Below, in pieces: positions 20,507 to 33,428 of a stretch of DNA of 64,000 bases. Location: assembly GCA_026874595.1 (NCBI GenBank), contig CM049313.1, positions 30,564,008 through 30,628,007 of the forward strand. The letters are read 5' to 3'. Under the pieces are notes generated by a model. That model did no database searches and was not told the DNA's origin. It worked only from the letters and a program-made list of their open reading frames with translations. Origin of the DNA: Sipunculus nudus. Taxonomy: Eukaryota; Annelida; Sipuncula; Golfingiida; Sipunculidae. Position 1 is the stretch's first letter, and each line of letters starts with the position of its first letter. The translations under genes and the position numbers were made by a program.

Positions 20507-21905
20507 TTAGCGAACCTGTGAGCTTATGCGATGGTGCAGCGTCGTCTGTCCGTTGTCAGCCGTCCGCAGTCCAGGGCTGGCATTCCGCAGCCATGGCTGT
20601 AAGTCAGAAACTGTCTGAGCTAGCAGCTCCTAATTACATGTAAGAATTCGTCACATGTGAAACTTGGTGCCCTGGAGCTTATTATTGGGTATCTGCATTA
20701 ATTTAGATTTTATAGAGAAAAAGCTTAAAAACATTTAAAAATCTTCTTCTCTGAAACTGTCCAGCCAAATTGTCCAATATTTCACAGAAATGATTCCTGG
20801 AACAATCTTTCTCAAGTTTGTTTCAATGGTTCCAGTTCAGAGATTTTTGGCTGAGTTACAGGAGGTTGAACTTTGTTAACTGTGCAAAAAAGCAAATTAA
20901 AATTTAAATCTCAGAAACGGCTGGAGCTGTCATCACCAAATTTTATGCTAATGTTGGTCACGTAGGTCATATCTGAAATTGAGGTATTGGTGGCGCCACA
21001 TGCATCGGCCTTTTTTGTACGGGGTCATCAGTGCCTGTATCACACTGAGGGCTACAAAAAGCTTCTTCTCTGAAACCATATGGCCAAAATGTTTTATATT
21101 GCACAGAAATGATCCAAGGGTAGTGCTTTCTCAAGTTTGTTCAAATGGTCTCTTTTCAGTGACTTTTGGCTAAGTTATGGGAAGCTGAATTTAGTCATAT
21201 GCCATAACAACCCATTTTAGCTCAGTGGCTACAAAGATCTCCTCCTCAAAAACCACTGGGCCAAATTCTTAAATCTCACACATTAATTATCCTCAGATGT
21301 TGATAATTCAAGTTTGTTCAAATGTTTTTGGTTCAGTGCTTTTTGGCTGAGTTACGGGAAGCTGAACTTAGCCAGTTTGCTGTATCTTCCTGTATGAGTT
21401 ATAAACCTGGAAAACGTTTTTTGACTGATGCCACTGAAGCCAGTTTGTTTAATATTTTACAAGAATAATCCGTACAATAATTCTTATAATAATTGTCATT
21501 AATGGTTCCACATGAATGATTTTTGGCTGAATTATGGAGTCATTTTACCATATATGTTAGCTGTGTTATGCTGTTACATCTAGCCTGGCACCAGTTTATC
21601 AGCATCTATTACATCATGCCACTAGACATTTAGATTTCAGGATATCTTTGGTTAATATTGACAAGAAAGTTTTTTTAAAAGCTTTTAAAAAATTTAGATT
21701 TATGATATAAGTTATTCATCATACCAGGCAATGTTACAATCATGGATGTTCAGTTCTCTGTGGCTATATAAAGACAACTTTACATGGATTATTAATTATT
21801 GGTATCCTTACTCAACTTAATTCAAGAATTTGCCATCAATGAGATATATCTGTATTTTAATTTTGCATTCAGTATGCGTCCGTAATAATTTAATATATTC
21901 CTGAT
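20160..21905 (+). repeat. direct repeat pair of about 342 bp, 1.4 kb apart
   Basis: 20160-20500 and 21564-21905 share the landmarks TGCTGTTACATCTAGCCTGG, ATCATGCCACTAGACATTTA and ATTCAAGAATTTGCCATCAA in order. After the first copy comes the family B head; after the second comes ATAAAAAGTCAGCTG. The second thus resembles an uninterrupted version. Confidence 0.75.
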
Positions 21906-22123
21906 TTTTTTTTTTATAAAAAGTCAGCTGAAATGCATTTTGTATTGGGAAAATAAATTTCAAAGTTATTTCAAGTAGGGACCACTTTTGTGTACAGATG
22001 GGAGCACTTGATTTACCATTGACAGATTGTCAGTGCCTTAATGTTGGCTATTAGCCAAGATGATGTCAGCTCTATAAATAGTTTTGGCACAGTGCCAGGA
22101 TAGGAAGAAGTGCAGCCATGTAG

Positions 22124-22343
22124 AGGTCAAGAGTTCACTCAGTGCAGTAGCTGCATTCTATTTATAGCTTTGGCAGACTGCTCACTGCATCATATTTGCC
22201 ACCCAAGTTCAGCCTGAATCTATTTATAGCTTTGGCAGACTGCCAACTGTGTCAGATTATGGAACAGGTCAAGAGTTCACTCAGTGCAGCCAGGTACAGG
22301 TCAAAAGTTCACTCAGTCTAGCCAGGTGCAGGTCAAGAGTTCA
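22124..22343 (+). promoter_or_regulatory. cluster of DR2-type AGGTCA-NN-AGTTCA motifs
   Basis: AGGTCAAGAGTTCA occurs at 22124, 22266 and 22330, with AGGTCAAAAGTTCA at 22298. Two RGKTCA half-sites spaced by 2 bp is the DR2 form bound by retinoid-type nuclear receptors. A further copy lies near 57276 in the related family B body. Occupancy is not known. Confidence 0.45.
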
Positions 22344-22939
22344 CTCAGTGCAGTAGCTTGAGGCAGCAATTTGTCACAGGTCACTCGGGGGCAACTGCCT
22401 TACTCACCTAAGCCTTGTCAGCCCAGTGCATCAAACTCTGGAGAAGTTTGACCTGTCTATCCATCTTTGATGGTATTCTCATTTACAAGACAGGTGGTGC
22501 CACCTACATTGACTTTTGCAGTGTATGCACCTGCTTATTTCCACAGGGGTTGATACATCAGCCAAAAATTGGGCATGTTTATACATATCGGGTAGCTTTA
22601 TAGTGTACAAGACTGGTGGCGCCATCTACAATAATTTTTGCACAGTGTATGTCCCTGTTTATTTCACAGGAGGGGTTTGACATATCAGTGTGACATTGGG
22701 CATATTTATGTATCCCTTCGTTGTATATAAGACTGGTTGTGCCATCTACAACATTGTATCCGCCAAAACAGAGTTTTGCGGATACTATGTTTTCAGTTGG
22801 ACCCCGACGCTGCCGCCATCGCCGCATAGGTTTCCGGAGAACTCCTCCATAACCACAGGGCAGAATTTTTAGCTCAGCTGACTATAAGTCATCTGAGTTA
22901 TAGTCGTGGTCCATTGTCCGTCGTCCGTCCGTCTGTCTT

Positions 22940-25099
22940 GCCGTCCGTCCGTCCGTCTGTAGATGTGGCACATTTTGAAACCGTAAGACCTAGGAATCCA
23001 AAATTCGGCATAATGTTAGATGTCCCCAAGATCTCCTACCAAGCTGAAAACTGGGTCTTTTCGACTTCGTTCCTTTGAGAAATTAAGGAAAAACCCTAAT
23101 TTTTTATTAAAAACCTATTTTCACACTTCAGGACTGCCTAATATCAAAACCACTCATTTGTTTTTCCTCATATTTACCATAAATATTACTCTATATAGTT
23201 CCTATGTACATTCAAGAAATTATGTCTGTATTATATAATTTAAAAAAGTTATGGACCCAAACATAATGCATTTTGTAAAAAATCAGGAAAGATATTTGAT
23301 CACTTAACACAAAACATGTTAAAGCTATGGACCTTTTTTCCAGTAATATAACTTTAATTAATCAAAATTAAATTGTATACCCGAAATTAGATGAAAATCT
23401 TTTAAATTTTTAAAAATATTAATAAAAATAAAAAATTGGTACCTTAAATTTTGCCCAACTTTGACCATGGCACGTTTTTTTCCTGTAAGTACTGTGGATT
23501 TAATTTTCACAGCATGTTTTTGTTAGCATTTCAACTGTTAACACCAAAAATTTGAAACCAGTTGATCAAATACTGTAGATTTTATTCAAGTTTTCAAGCA
23601 CCATGTAACATTGTTTACATCAAGCTAGTGTTATGCAGTTTGCAAGAGCTCAGCTCCCCAGCTTCAGCTCTTAGTTCCTTAAATTCGGCATACAGTTAGA
23701 TGTCTCCAAAATCCCCTACCATGCCAAGAATTTGGTCAGTAGGACTTAATACCTTCAAGATATTAATGAAAAACTTCATTTTTCATTAAAAACCCATTGT
23801 TACACTTTAAGACTGCCTAATATCAAAAGCACTGATCTGACTTTAGTCATAAATAATATACATATTTTTCATTCTCTATGCACATGCCAGAATGATGTCA
23901 GTTTTGCGTAATTGTTTTAAGTTATGGGCCCAAACATAATGCACTTTGTAAAACATCAAGAAATATATTTACTCCCTTAACAAGAGCATTGCTGAAGCTA
24001 GAGATTTTTTGTCAGGGATGTAACATTATTTAATCAAGATTCAATTGAATACCCAAAATTAGTTATGAATTTTTCAAATTTTATAAGTTATTAGTATTAA
24101 TGTAAAATTAGTAACTTAAATTTTGCCCAACTTTGACCATGGCACCTTTGTTTCCTGTGTGCACTGTTGATATAATTTTCATATCATGCACACATAAGAA
24201 TTTCAGCTTTTAAGTTTAGAAAGCTGAAAGAAATTTGGTCAAAAATTGTAGCTTTTATTAATGTTTTTATGAGACCCTGTCAGACTTTGGCTCTCTCCAG
24301 CCCCTCTTGAGTCACCTGTATATTGACCTTGTTGAACTTTCAGCAAATTATGCATGATTGAGGCGAGGCATACACAGGAATCCAGGCAGCTTATGGCCAG
24401 CCACAGTTGATCCAGGTGTCCAACCCAACTCATCTAGTAGTTTTAACCAACTACATAACAATAAACAATAAATTAATAAATTTTTATTGGTTTTTAATAA
24501 AAAATTAAAGAAAAATAGAAAAGGAATTTGTTAGTTTATAATAACAGGAAATTAACTTGCAGTTACTGATGATATAAGAATCTTGTATCGATGGATAGAA
24601 TGTCACGTATTCCAAATAACACCATGCAGTCACCTATGGTATTTTTCAGTTCAATTTTAATGATAAAGAAGTAAATCATATCATTCATTACTAATCATTA
24701 GGGATCATATGAAGAAAATTAATGAAAGACAAAGATGCAGTTGATAATATTAATCTAGCTTCCTACTGTGTCTAGTGTGTACATTGATGTGAAATTAGTC
24801 CAAAATGAATTTATTACAGTTATTTTTTAATATAAATAAAAGCCATGAAACCAGGTACTTATGATCATTATTTAAATGTGTGAATTTTGTATATTCTGGA
24901 TTCTCAACATCATTGTTTAGTGAAAACTGAATAAACACCAGACATGGTGCGAATACTTTGTAATTGCATTTAAATACGAATATGATTATGTACTCCATTA
25001 TAAAATTCCTTGCATAAAGAATGGGAATTCAGGTAAAAATGAAAGTATATGAATACCAGTGCAAATACTTTCAAAATGTATTCATGAATGCATTCATGC
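22940..25099 (+). repeat. 2.2-kb segment duplicated at 46857-51449
   Basis: Collinear with 46857-47335 plus 49743-51449. The two halves are separated there by a family A element. It holds the uninterrupted target TTTAAATTTTTAAAAATATT at 23401-23420. No gene is seen; the ORFs on the minus strand near 24239 and 24795 are not conserved as reading frames. Confidence 0.85.
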
Positions 25100-25110
25100 A
25101 ACCATTATTG

Positions 25111-25835
25111 CACAGCGTCCACCTGTTCATCTGCCTTGGGATAAAATCACTCATATCTCAGCAGTGGTTTGACTTATCCACCTGAAATTTTGCAGGTTTA
25201 TACATCCTGGACAGCTTTCTTGATTTTATGACAGGTGGCGCCACCTGCGTTCACATTTACTCTGCAGACATCCAAGCTCATATCTCTGGAATTCCTTTAC
25301 CGATTAGGCCAAAATTTTGCATGTGTATAGATCTCACATATCTCTTCATCACAGGCAAAACTGGTGGCTCCACCTGCAACCATTTCTGCACAGCGTCCAT
25401 CTGTTCATCTGCCTTGGGATAAAATCACTACTATCTCAGCAGTGGTTTGACTAATCCAACTGAAATTTTGTAGGTTTATACATCCTGAGCAGCTTTCTCG
25501 ATTTTATGACAGGTGGCGCCACCTACATTCACGTTTACTCTGCAGACATCCAAGCTCATGGCTCTGGAACCATTTGACTGATTGGGCCAAAATTTTGCTT
25601 GTGTATAGATCTCACATAGCTCTTCATCATAGGCTAAACTGGTGGCGCCACCTGCAACCACTTATGCACAGCGTCCATCTGTTCATCTGCCTTAGAATAA
25701 ATTCACTCCTATCTCAGCAGTGGTTTGACTTTTCCACCTGAAATTTTGCAGGTTTATATATACCGGACAATTTTCTCAATTTTATGACAGGTGGCACCAC
25801 CTACATACACAGTTACACTGCAGACATCCATGCTA
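25111..25835 (+). repeat. ~277-bp tandem units in family C body
   Basis: Three units begin CACAGCGTCCAYCTGTTCATC (25111, 25391, 25666). Each contains AAATTTTGCAGGTTTATACA and one or two ggtggcgccacc-type palindromes. The same unit type recurs at 32416-33120. Confidence 0.8.
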
Positions 25836-26122
25836 ATATTTAACACACCTCAGTCTATTCCCCTTGCTACTTAATCCATGCCTCACTTCACCCATCCCAC
25901 TCTGATTTCTGCGGATACACATAGTCGCTTGTGGACTACCCATATCCTAGTTTTAAAATGTCCTAGTCTGAAACTTGCAGGTCCGTAATGTCCATTTTGC
26001 TATAATAATAATGACTAAGGTAGATATGCAGGACTTAAGAGGATCAATATTAAATTTTAAAAATAAACCTCCATTCATACTCCAAAATTTTGCACAGGTT
26101 CGCATTAGGCTTTGAGGCCTTG

Positions 26123-26631
26123 TTAGCGAACCTGTGAGCTTATGCGACAGTGTGGCGTTGTCCGGCGTCCGACGTTAACCCATACTATCTTGAAAACTAT
26201 CCCCTTTGCTGAACAAATGACCTTTGGTCACTTTGTTTACTTTTCAACCTGTAGGAACAAGGCCAGGACATTTGAAGAATGGCTGTCCAGTTTGCAGGAC
26301 GCACTCTAGCTGTGGTCAAATTGGGAGCAACTGCAGTTGTGATTTGCACAGAAAGATGGCTGAGTACAGGCAGCACAAAGAGGAACTACACATCAGAAAG
26401 CTAGCTATCAAAAGCCAGGACTTCCCCTCAGAAAAGGTAGGAAAACAATAACATCCCCTCAGAATGGATACCTTGGATCAGAAAACTAGCCATTGAAAAC
26501 TAAGCCAGTGATCTGAAACAATTGGCAACAGTCAGTTCTCAATAAACACTGATATTTGTATATCAATAAATGTTGACCAGATCATTACCTAATTTGGCAG
26601 CACAATAATTATGGCTGTCACTGTGATCTTG
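26123..26631 (+). mobile_element. family B head, tandem to the preceding copy
   Basis: It begins TTAGCGAACCTGTGAGC immediately after the CTTG end of the previous element, giving a head-to-tail junction. It is interrupted at 26632 by a complete family A element. A 75-residue ORF at 26224 has no recognisable family. Confidence 0.6.
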
Positions 26632-28255
26632 TTAGCTCAGCTGACTGTAAGTCATCTGAGCTATAGCGATCACCCTTTGTCCGTCGTCCGTCCGGCCGTC
26701 CGGCCATCTGTCCGTTAACAAGGCACAAATCGTAACCACTGGACCTAGAATCTTCTCACTTTACATCCAGAGAGGTCCATGAAAAGTCTCCTTGGAAACC
26801 TGGAATTAGGTCTCTGTTACCCATATTCTTCAAGCTTTGGGGCTCCGAAGTTACCCCCCCCCCCCCCAGAATAATGAAAAATTTGATACAAAAGCTCAAA
26901 TTTCTGAACAACTAATGCATTGATCACCATGATTCTTTACATGAATATTGATCATGGAGTGTCTTATCAGTTTCTGCAGACTGGTGGCGCCACTTTATTT
27001 TTTTGATTTTTTACAATTTTTTTTCTCTTTTTTTGAGACCTCAAAAGATGCCGTCATCTGTTAACAGGGCACAAATTGTAAACGCTGGACCTGGAATCTT
27101 CTCACTTTACATCCTGAGAGGTCCATGAAAAGTCTTTTTGTAAACCTGGAATTAGGTCTCTGTTATTCATATTCTTCAAGCTATGGGGCTCCGAAGTACC
27201 CCCTAGAATAATGAAAAATTTGATACAAAAGCTCAAGTATCTGAACAACTAATGCATTGATCAACATGATTCTTTGCATGGATATTGATCATGGAGTGTT
27301 TCATCAGTTTCTGCAGACTGGTGGCGCCACCTTTATTTTTTCGATTTTTAAAGATTTTTTTTCTCTATTGTGAGACCTTAAAAGATGTTGTCGTCTGTTA
27401 ACAGGGCACAAATCATAACTATTTGACCTGGAATCTTCTTTCTTGACATCCTGGGAGGTCCATTAAAAACTCCATGGAAACCTGAAATTAGGTCTCTGTT
27501 ACCCATATCCTCCGAGTTATGGGGCTTAGAAGTACCACCCAGAATAACTAAAAATTTGATACAAAAACTCTGGTATCTGAACAACTAATGCATTGTTCGG
27601 CATTATTCTTTGCATGCATTTTCATCATGGATTACATGTTTCATCAGTTCTTGTGGACTGGTGGAACAACCTAAATTTTCAAAAAATTTTAACACAATTT
27701 ATTTCTCTATTCATGAGACCTTCAAAGATGTGGTCGTCCCTTAACAGGGCTCAAATTGTAACCATTGGTCCTAGAATCTTCAAACATGACATCCAGGGAG
27801 ATTGTGAAAAGTCTCCTTGGAAATGTGAATTAAGGTCTCTGTTTCCCATATTTTCTGAGCTATGGGGCTTATAAGCACCCCTCAGAATAATTGAAAATTC
27901 AATACCAAAGTAGGGCACAAATAATAACCATGGGGCCCAGAATCTTCTAACTTGAAATCCTGAGAGTTCCTCAAAAGTTCTCCCCAAAAACCTGAAATTG
28001 GGTCACAGAGACCTGTATTCTCAGAGTTTTGGGGTATGTTTAAGCACCCCAGAAACAATGCAAAATACACACAAATTGCCAGATTCCTCATGAAAGGCTG
28101 GTTGGATTGTCATCATATTTGTTGTGTTTATGGGTCTTGATGAAATTAAGCTAATATGCATGAACAATGATGCCACCTATCTTAATTTGGTGTTTGTGCA
28201 AGGACATATTATCAACATGTCAGTTGGCTGAGCGTCATGACCCATGGGTCACTTG
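26632..28255 (+). mobile_element. complete family A Helentron-like element (1.6 kb)
   Basis: The head hairpin at 26634 is followed by GTCC repeats and four 337-bp-type units (from about 26712, 27059, 27397 and 27740). The 3' end is GGCTGAGC, the perfect palindrome TGACCCATGGGTCA (28238-28251), then CTTG with T's following. It encodes no protein. Confidence 0.7.
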
Positions 28256-30028
28256 TTTGTTTAAGAATCAAACCGGTACCTCCATGAAAATCTGTTGTCA
28301 CTCTGCAGGTCTGCCCCATTCATAACCATTTGGATTTTTGCCTAAAATCTTGCATGCATGATATTGATAAAGACAGGGCAATGAAATTTTAAAATTCTTA
28401 AATTTGATAGCAATGGAATCTGTTATTTGACCAAAGGATAAATGTTCAGCCCCTTTTATCCGACATTGTCATTTGATCTGAGCTATGAACTGACCATCAG
28501 GTGGGAAGATATGGAAACAAAGCAACCAGGTCATGCCATTACTCATGGGTCATGCCATAGCACATTGCTCTCTCTCTCTCTGTCTGGTCAAATTATATTT
28601 GACAGTCAGTGTAGTAATTACAATTTACTATTTCCATGGTGGCTTCAGCTGATTTGCTGTGGTTTTAATATAAACATATTATAGTCATTACTTATGATTC
28701 ACATCTTGGTCTTCTACAAAGTGATGTCTTGGTGTGGAAGTGCGACTAGACAGCAACTTGAGCTGAGATACTGGTCATTAATTATGGCCCTGCTTGAAAA
28801 GTGGTGCTCTATGTGATCACCTTGTCCTTCTGTCCGTCAGTCCATCCGTCACTGATGCTTTCTTTCATGCATTATCTCTAAAAGAATACCTTTATAGGGA
28901 TGACTGATGTCAAGAGAGCTCCAACCATATCAAATTACAGACCTGTCCGAAATCAAATATGGCCCCCAGAGCACAATCGGTGACTTTTAACACAAGGAAT
29001 ATCTCAAAGAGAACACATCTGATCTTGCTTAAATTAACAGGGATGATTGGCGTTTTTGGTGATTTTCTGAATTGCAAAAAATTACAGAAGATTGACACCC
29101 ATTAGGGCATGTGTGTTTCAGATTTCAGGCTCTTGTTAAATCCAATATGGCTGCCAGGCAAATATCTTAAAATCCTTTAAAAGGCTTTTGCTTAATTACC
29201 ATTCAGATATTGCCACGATTTTTTCGCAAATTTGGCCCCTTTAAGATTATTTGTGGTGATAAATTTTAAACCAATCTGGCATCCATTATAGCTAAAGGGC
29301 TGCAATTTGAGAGGTTGCAGGGCCCTAATTGAGGTCTCTTACAATATATATTAGTTTGCGTAGTCCAGATGTTGTACAAAGGTATCTGTTTATGCTCATA
29401 TACTAAAGATTTGCTCAGGAGGTGACTGACAGGGGAATGTTACCTGGCTTACTATAACTACTCATTTTTGCAATACCGATTACACAAACTTACAAGTTTA
29501 GCTAAGAACTATAAGAGTGAGCACTTCACCATGGTCTTTAATAAATTTATAATGAATATACTAAATATGATAGAAATTAAATATAAAATGCTGATTTTAT
29601 TTATTCCTCTCTTATTTCATCTCAAAATGCGCACACATAGAATCCACCTAGCTTCCATTTAATACATCTAGTCATCTACTACCTAAGTATGCTTTGATGG
29701 CTGTCAGAAGTCCCATCCGCTTTCTTCGCTCTTAATTATGTTTTTATCAGTGTTAAACATGGAACATTAACTGCAACTGTTTAAAATTGGAAAATACAAA
29801 AGTAATCAATGTAATCATATCTAATTGTCATGATTATGATTACATTGGGAGAGTAATCGATTACAATTACAATTACTTTCTTTTTTAAATAAATATAATT
29901 AATTACAATTACGATTACTTAATCAAAAATGTAATTGATTACAATTACTAAATAAAATCACCCAATGTCTGCCTCTTACCAATATCTATACACATGTAAC
30001 GTTTGATAAAGATCTGCGAAATATTTTT
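28256..30028. other. non-coding stretch, probably old repeat sequence
   Basis: It contains CCAATATGGC-type fragments near 28930-29150, resembling the MULE interior and family A body. It also contains a TAATTACAAT-rich low-complexity tract at about 29795-29965. No gene is recognised. Confidence 0.5.
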
Positions 30029-33000
30029 TTAGCTCAGCTGACTGAAAGTCATCTGAGCTATAGCGATCACTCTTTGTCCGTCGTCCGTCTGTCCGTCCGT
30101 TAACCAGGCACAAATCGTAACCGCTGGACCTAGAACCTTGTAACTTGGGATTCTGAGAGGTCCATAAAAAATCTCCTTGGAAACCAGAAATTAGGTCTCT
30201 GTTACCCATATCCTTCGAGCTATGTGGCCCCAAAGTACCCCCCAGAAAAGTCAAAAATTTCATACAAAAACTTCAATATCTCATTAACTACTTGACTGAT
30301 GGTCATGATTTTTGGCATACATATTGATCATGAGATGTTACATCACTTCCTGCAGACTGGTGGCGCCACCTGTATTTTTCGTTTTTTTACGAATTTTTTT
30401 CTGTATTTTTGAGACCTTTAAAAATGTGAACATCTGTTAACAAGGCACAAATCATAAAGACTGGACTTAGAATCTTAATTCTTGACACACTGAGAGGTCC
30501 ATGAAAAATCTCCTTGGAAACCGGAAATTAGGTCTCTGTTACCCATATCCTTTGAGCTATGGGGCCCCAAAGTACCCCCCAGAAAAGTCAAAAATTTCAT
30601 ACAAAAACTTCAATATCTCAATAACTACATCACTGATGGTCTTCATTTTTGGCATACATATTGATCATGAGATGTTCGATCAGTTCCTGCAGACTGGTGG
30701 CGCCACCTGTACTGTTTGATTTTTTACGATTTTTTCCTCTATTTTTGAGACCTTTGAGGATGCTGTCATCTGTTAGCGTGGCACAAATCGTAACGACTGG
30801 ACCTAGAATCTTCATTTTCGACACACTGAGAGACCTATGAAAAGTCTCCATGGAAACCAGAAATTAGGTCTCTGTTACCCATATCCTTCGAGCTATGGGG
30901 CCCAAAATTACCCTCAAGAATAGTAAAAAATTTCATACAAAAACTTCAATATCTCATTAACTACATCACTGATGGTCATGATTTTCGACATACATATTGA
31001 TCATGAGATGTTTCATCAGTTTGTGCAGACTGGTGGCGCCACCTGTATTTTTCAATGTTCATGAATTGTTTTCTCCATTTTTGAGACCTTTAAGGATGTA
31101 GTTATCTGTCAACAGGGTACAAATCGTAACGACTGGACCTAGAATCTTCGTTCTTGACACACAGGGAGACCCATGATAAGTCTCCATGGAAACCTGAAAT
31201 TTGGTCTCTGTTACCCATATCCTTTGAGCTATGGCACTCCAAAGTACAGCTCAGAATAATGGAAAATTTGATACAAAAGCTAAAGTAACTGAACAACTAA
31301 TGCAGAGATAACCATAATTGTTTGCATGGATATTGATCATGGAGTGTTTCATAAGTTTCTGCAGACTGGTGGCACCACCTGTATTTGTTCGTTTTTTTTT
31401 ACGAAATTTTTCTGTATTTTTGAGACCTTTAAAGATATGAACATCTGTTAACAGGCACAAATCATAAAAACTGGATCAAGAATCTTCATTCTTGACACAC
31501 AGGGAGACCCATGAAAAGTCTCCATGGAAACTTGAAATTAGGTCTCTGTTACCCATATTCTTTAAGCTGTATGGGTCCAAAATACCCCCCCCCCCCCAGA
31601 ATAATGGAAAATTTGATACAAAAACTGCAGTATTTCAATAACTACAACACTGATGGTCATGATTTTCGGCATACATATTGATCATGAGCTGTTCCATCAG
31701 TTTCTGCAGACTGGGTGTGCCACCTCTATTTTTTTTTTCAAATTTTTACGAATTTTTTTCTTTTTTTTGAGACCTTTAAAGATGTGGTTATCTGTCAACA
31801 GGGTACAAATCGCAACAACTGGACCTAGAATCTTCATTCTTGTCATGCAAGGAGGCCCATGAAAGGTGCCTGTGGAAACTTGAAATTAGGTCTCTGTTAC
31901 CCATATCCTTCAAGCTATAGGACTCCGAAGTATCCCTCAGAATAATGGACAATTTGATACAAAAACTGAAGTATCTGAACAACTAATGCAGAGATCACCA
32001 TGATTTTTTGCATGGATATTGACCATTAAGTGTTTTTATTAGTTTCTGCAGACTGGTGGAGCCACCTGTATTTTTGTATCCGCCAAAACGAAGTTTTGCG
32101 GATACTATGTTTTTGACCGAGTTCCTCCGCCACGGCGGCGTTCGTTTCCAGAGAGCTCCTCGGAGACTAATGGACCGATTTTTCCCAAACTTACACCTAT
32201 AATCGGGTCACATGTGAACTGGTGCCTAACCAATTTGCATTGACCGCTGACCTTTCCTCTCTATCCAGTGTCCATTTGTGGGTCTGTTTCCACTCATAAA
32301 CCCTCATATCTTGGGAACCGTTTGACCGATCAGGAAATAAAATTGATACAAATGTAGCCCTTGGATTGCTTTATAACATACACAAAAAATGGTGGCGCCA
32401 CCTGTAACCATGTTTGCACAGTGTCCATCTGTTCATCTGCCTTGGGTTAAAATCACTCATATCTCTGCAGTGAATTGACTAATTCACCTGAAATTCGTCA
32501 TGTGTATACATCCAGGATAGCTTTCTTGATTTTATGACAGGTGGCGACACCTACGTTCACGTTCACGCTGATGACATCCAAGCTTATATCTCGGGAACCG
32601 TTTGACCGATCAGGAAATAAAATTTATACAAATGTAGCCCTTTGATAGCTCTGTAACATACACAAAAAATGGTGGCGCCACCTGTAACAATGTTTGCACA
32701 GTGTCTGTCTGTTAGTCTGCCGTGGCCTAAAATTACTAATTTCTCGTTAGTGGTTCGACATAACTGCCTAAAATTTTGCAGGTTTATACATCGTGGACAG
32801 CTTTCTTGATTTTATGACAGGTGGCGCCACCTACATTCTAGTAAACGCTGGACACATCCAAGCTCATATCTCAGGAACCATTTGACCGATTGGGCCAAAA
32901 TTGTGCATGTGTTTAGATCTCACATAGGTCTTTATCATACACAAAACTCGAGGGGTTACCTGCAAAGATTTTTGCACAGTGTTTGTCTGTTTGTCTGCCA

Positions 33001-33428
33001 TGGGCAAAAATCACTCATATACATGTAGTGGTTTGACTTTTCTGCCTAAAATTTTGCAGGTGTATACAACTTGGACAGCTTTCTGGATTTGTGGTAGGTG
33101 GCACAACCTACATACACATTTAGGCTGCAGACATCCATGCTAATATGCAACATACCTCACTCTATTTCCCCTTGCCACTCAATCCATGCCTCACTATCCG
33201 ATTTTGGCAGATACATGTAGTCACTTGTCGGTTACCCGTATTCTAGTTTTAAAAGTTTACACATTTTTCTCTATTTTTGAGATATATAAATACAGACTAA
33301 ATCTTGGCCTGTTGGTTAATCTGTTTGATGCTTCAGTTGAATGGGTATATACTACCATTCTGATGATAAAATTTCCTTTTGCGAATCTCTTCCCAGTCAG
33401 CTGAGCGTCATGACCCATGGGTCACTTG
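30029..33428 (+). mobile_element. complete family A element with nested family C element
   Basis: The head is at 30031. About six 337-bp-type units start near 30100, 30436, 30772, 31110, 31450 and 31795. TCAGCTGAGC, TGACCCATGGGTCA (33411-33424) and CTTG close the element. About 1.17 kb at 32075-33246 is a later family C insertion into a T-run of a unit. Confidence 0.7.
32075..33246 (+). mobile_element. family C Helentron-like element nested in family A
   Basis: The hairpin head TATCCGCCAAAAC..GTTTTGCGGATA lies at 32077-32105. The 3' end is GGCAGATAC, a weak TAGTC..GTTA hairpin, and CTAG at 33243-33246. The host unit reads CCACCTGTATTTTT to the left and TTTTAAAAG...TTTTTCTCTATTTTTGAG to the right, as expected for insertion between T's. 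It contains three ~280-bp units (32416, 32696, 32976). Confidence 0.68.

Larger units (their letters stand above)
22755..25950 (+). mobile_element. Helentron-like family C element
   Basis: A head hairpin (TATCCGC..AAAAC / GTTTTGCGGATA) lies at 22757-22784. The subterminal GCGGATAC near 25913 is the inverse of the head. A TAGTC...GACTA hairpin follows, then CTAG at 25947-25950 and T-rich flank. The left flank ends ...CATT, so the insertion lies between T residues. The body contains three units of about 277 bp (25111-25835) with GGTGGCGCCACC, and a duplicated segment (22940-25099). Confidence 0.65.
20507..26122 (+). mobile_element. Helentron-like family B element with nested insertions
   Basis: The head TTAGCGAACCTGTGAGC lies at 20507. 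The 3' end has GGTTCGC (26095-26101, the inverse of the head GCGAACC), then the AGGC...GCCT hairpin and CTTG at 26119-26122. The next family B head follows without spacing at 26123. Nested inside are a family C element (22755-25950) and, within that, a family A head. No ORF for a Rep/helicase is seen, so the element is non-autonomous. Confidence 0.6.

Noticed and set aside
29795-29965. TAATTACAAT-rich tract as a transposon end
   Set aside because: It is low complexity, with no paired end or target duplication visible.
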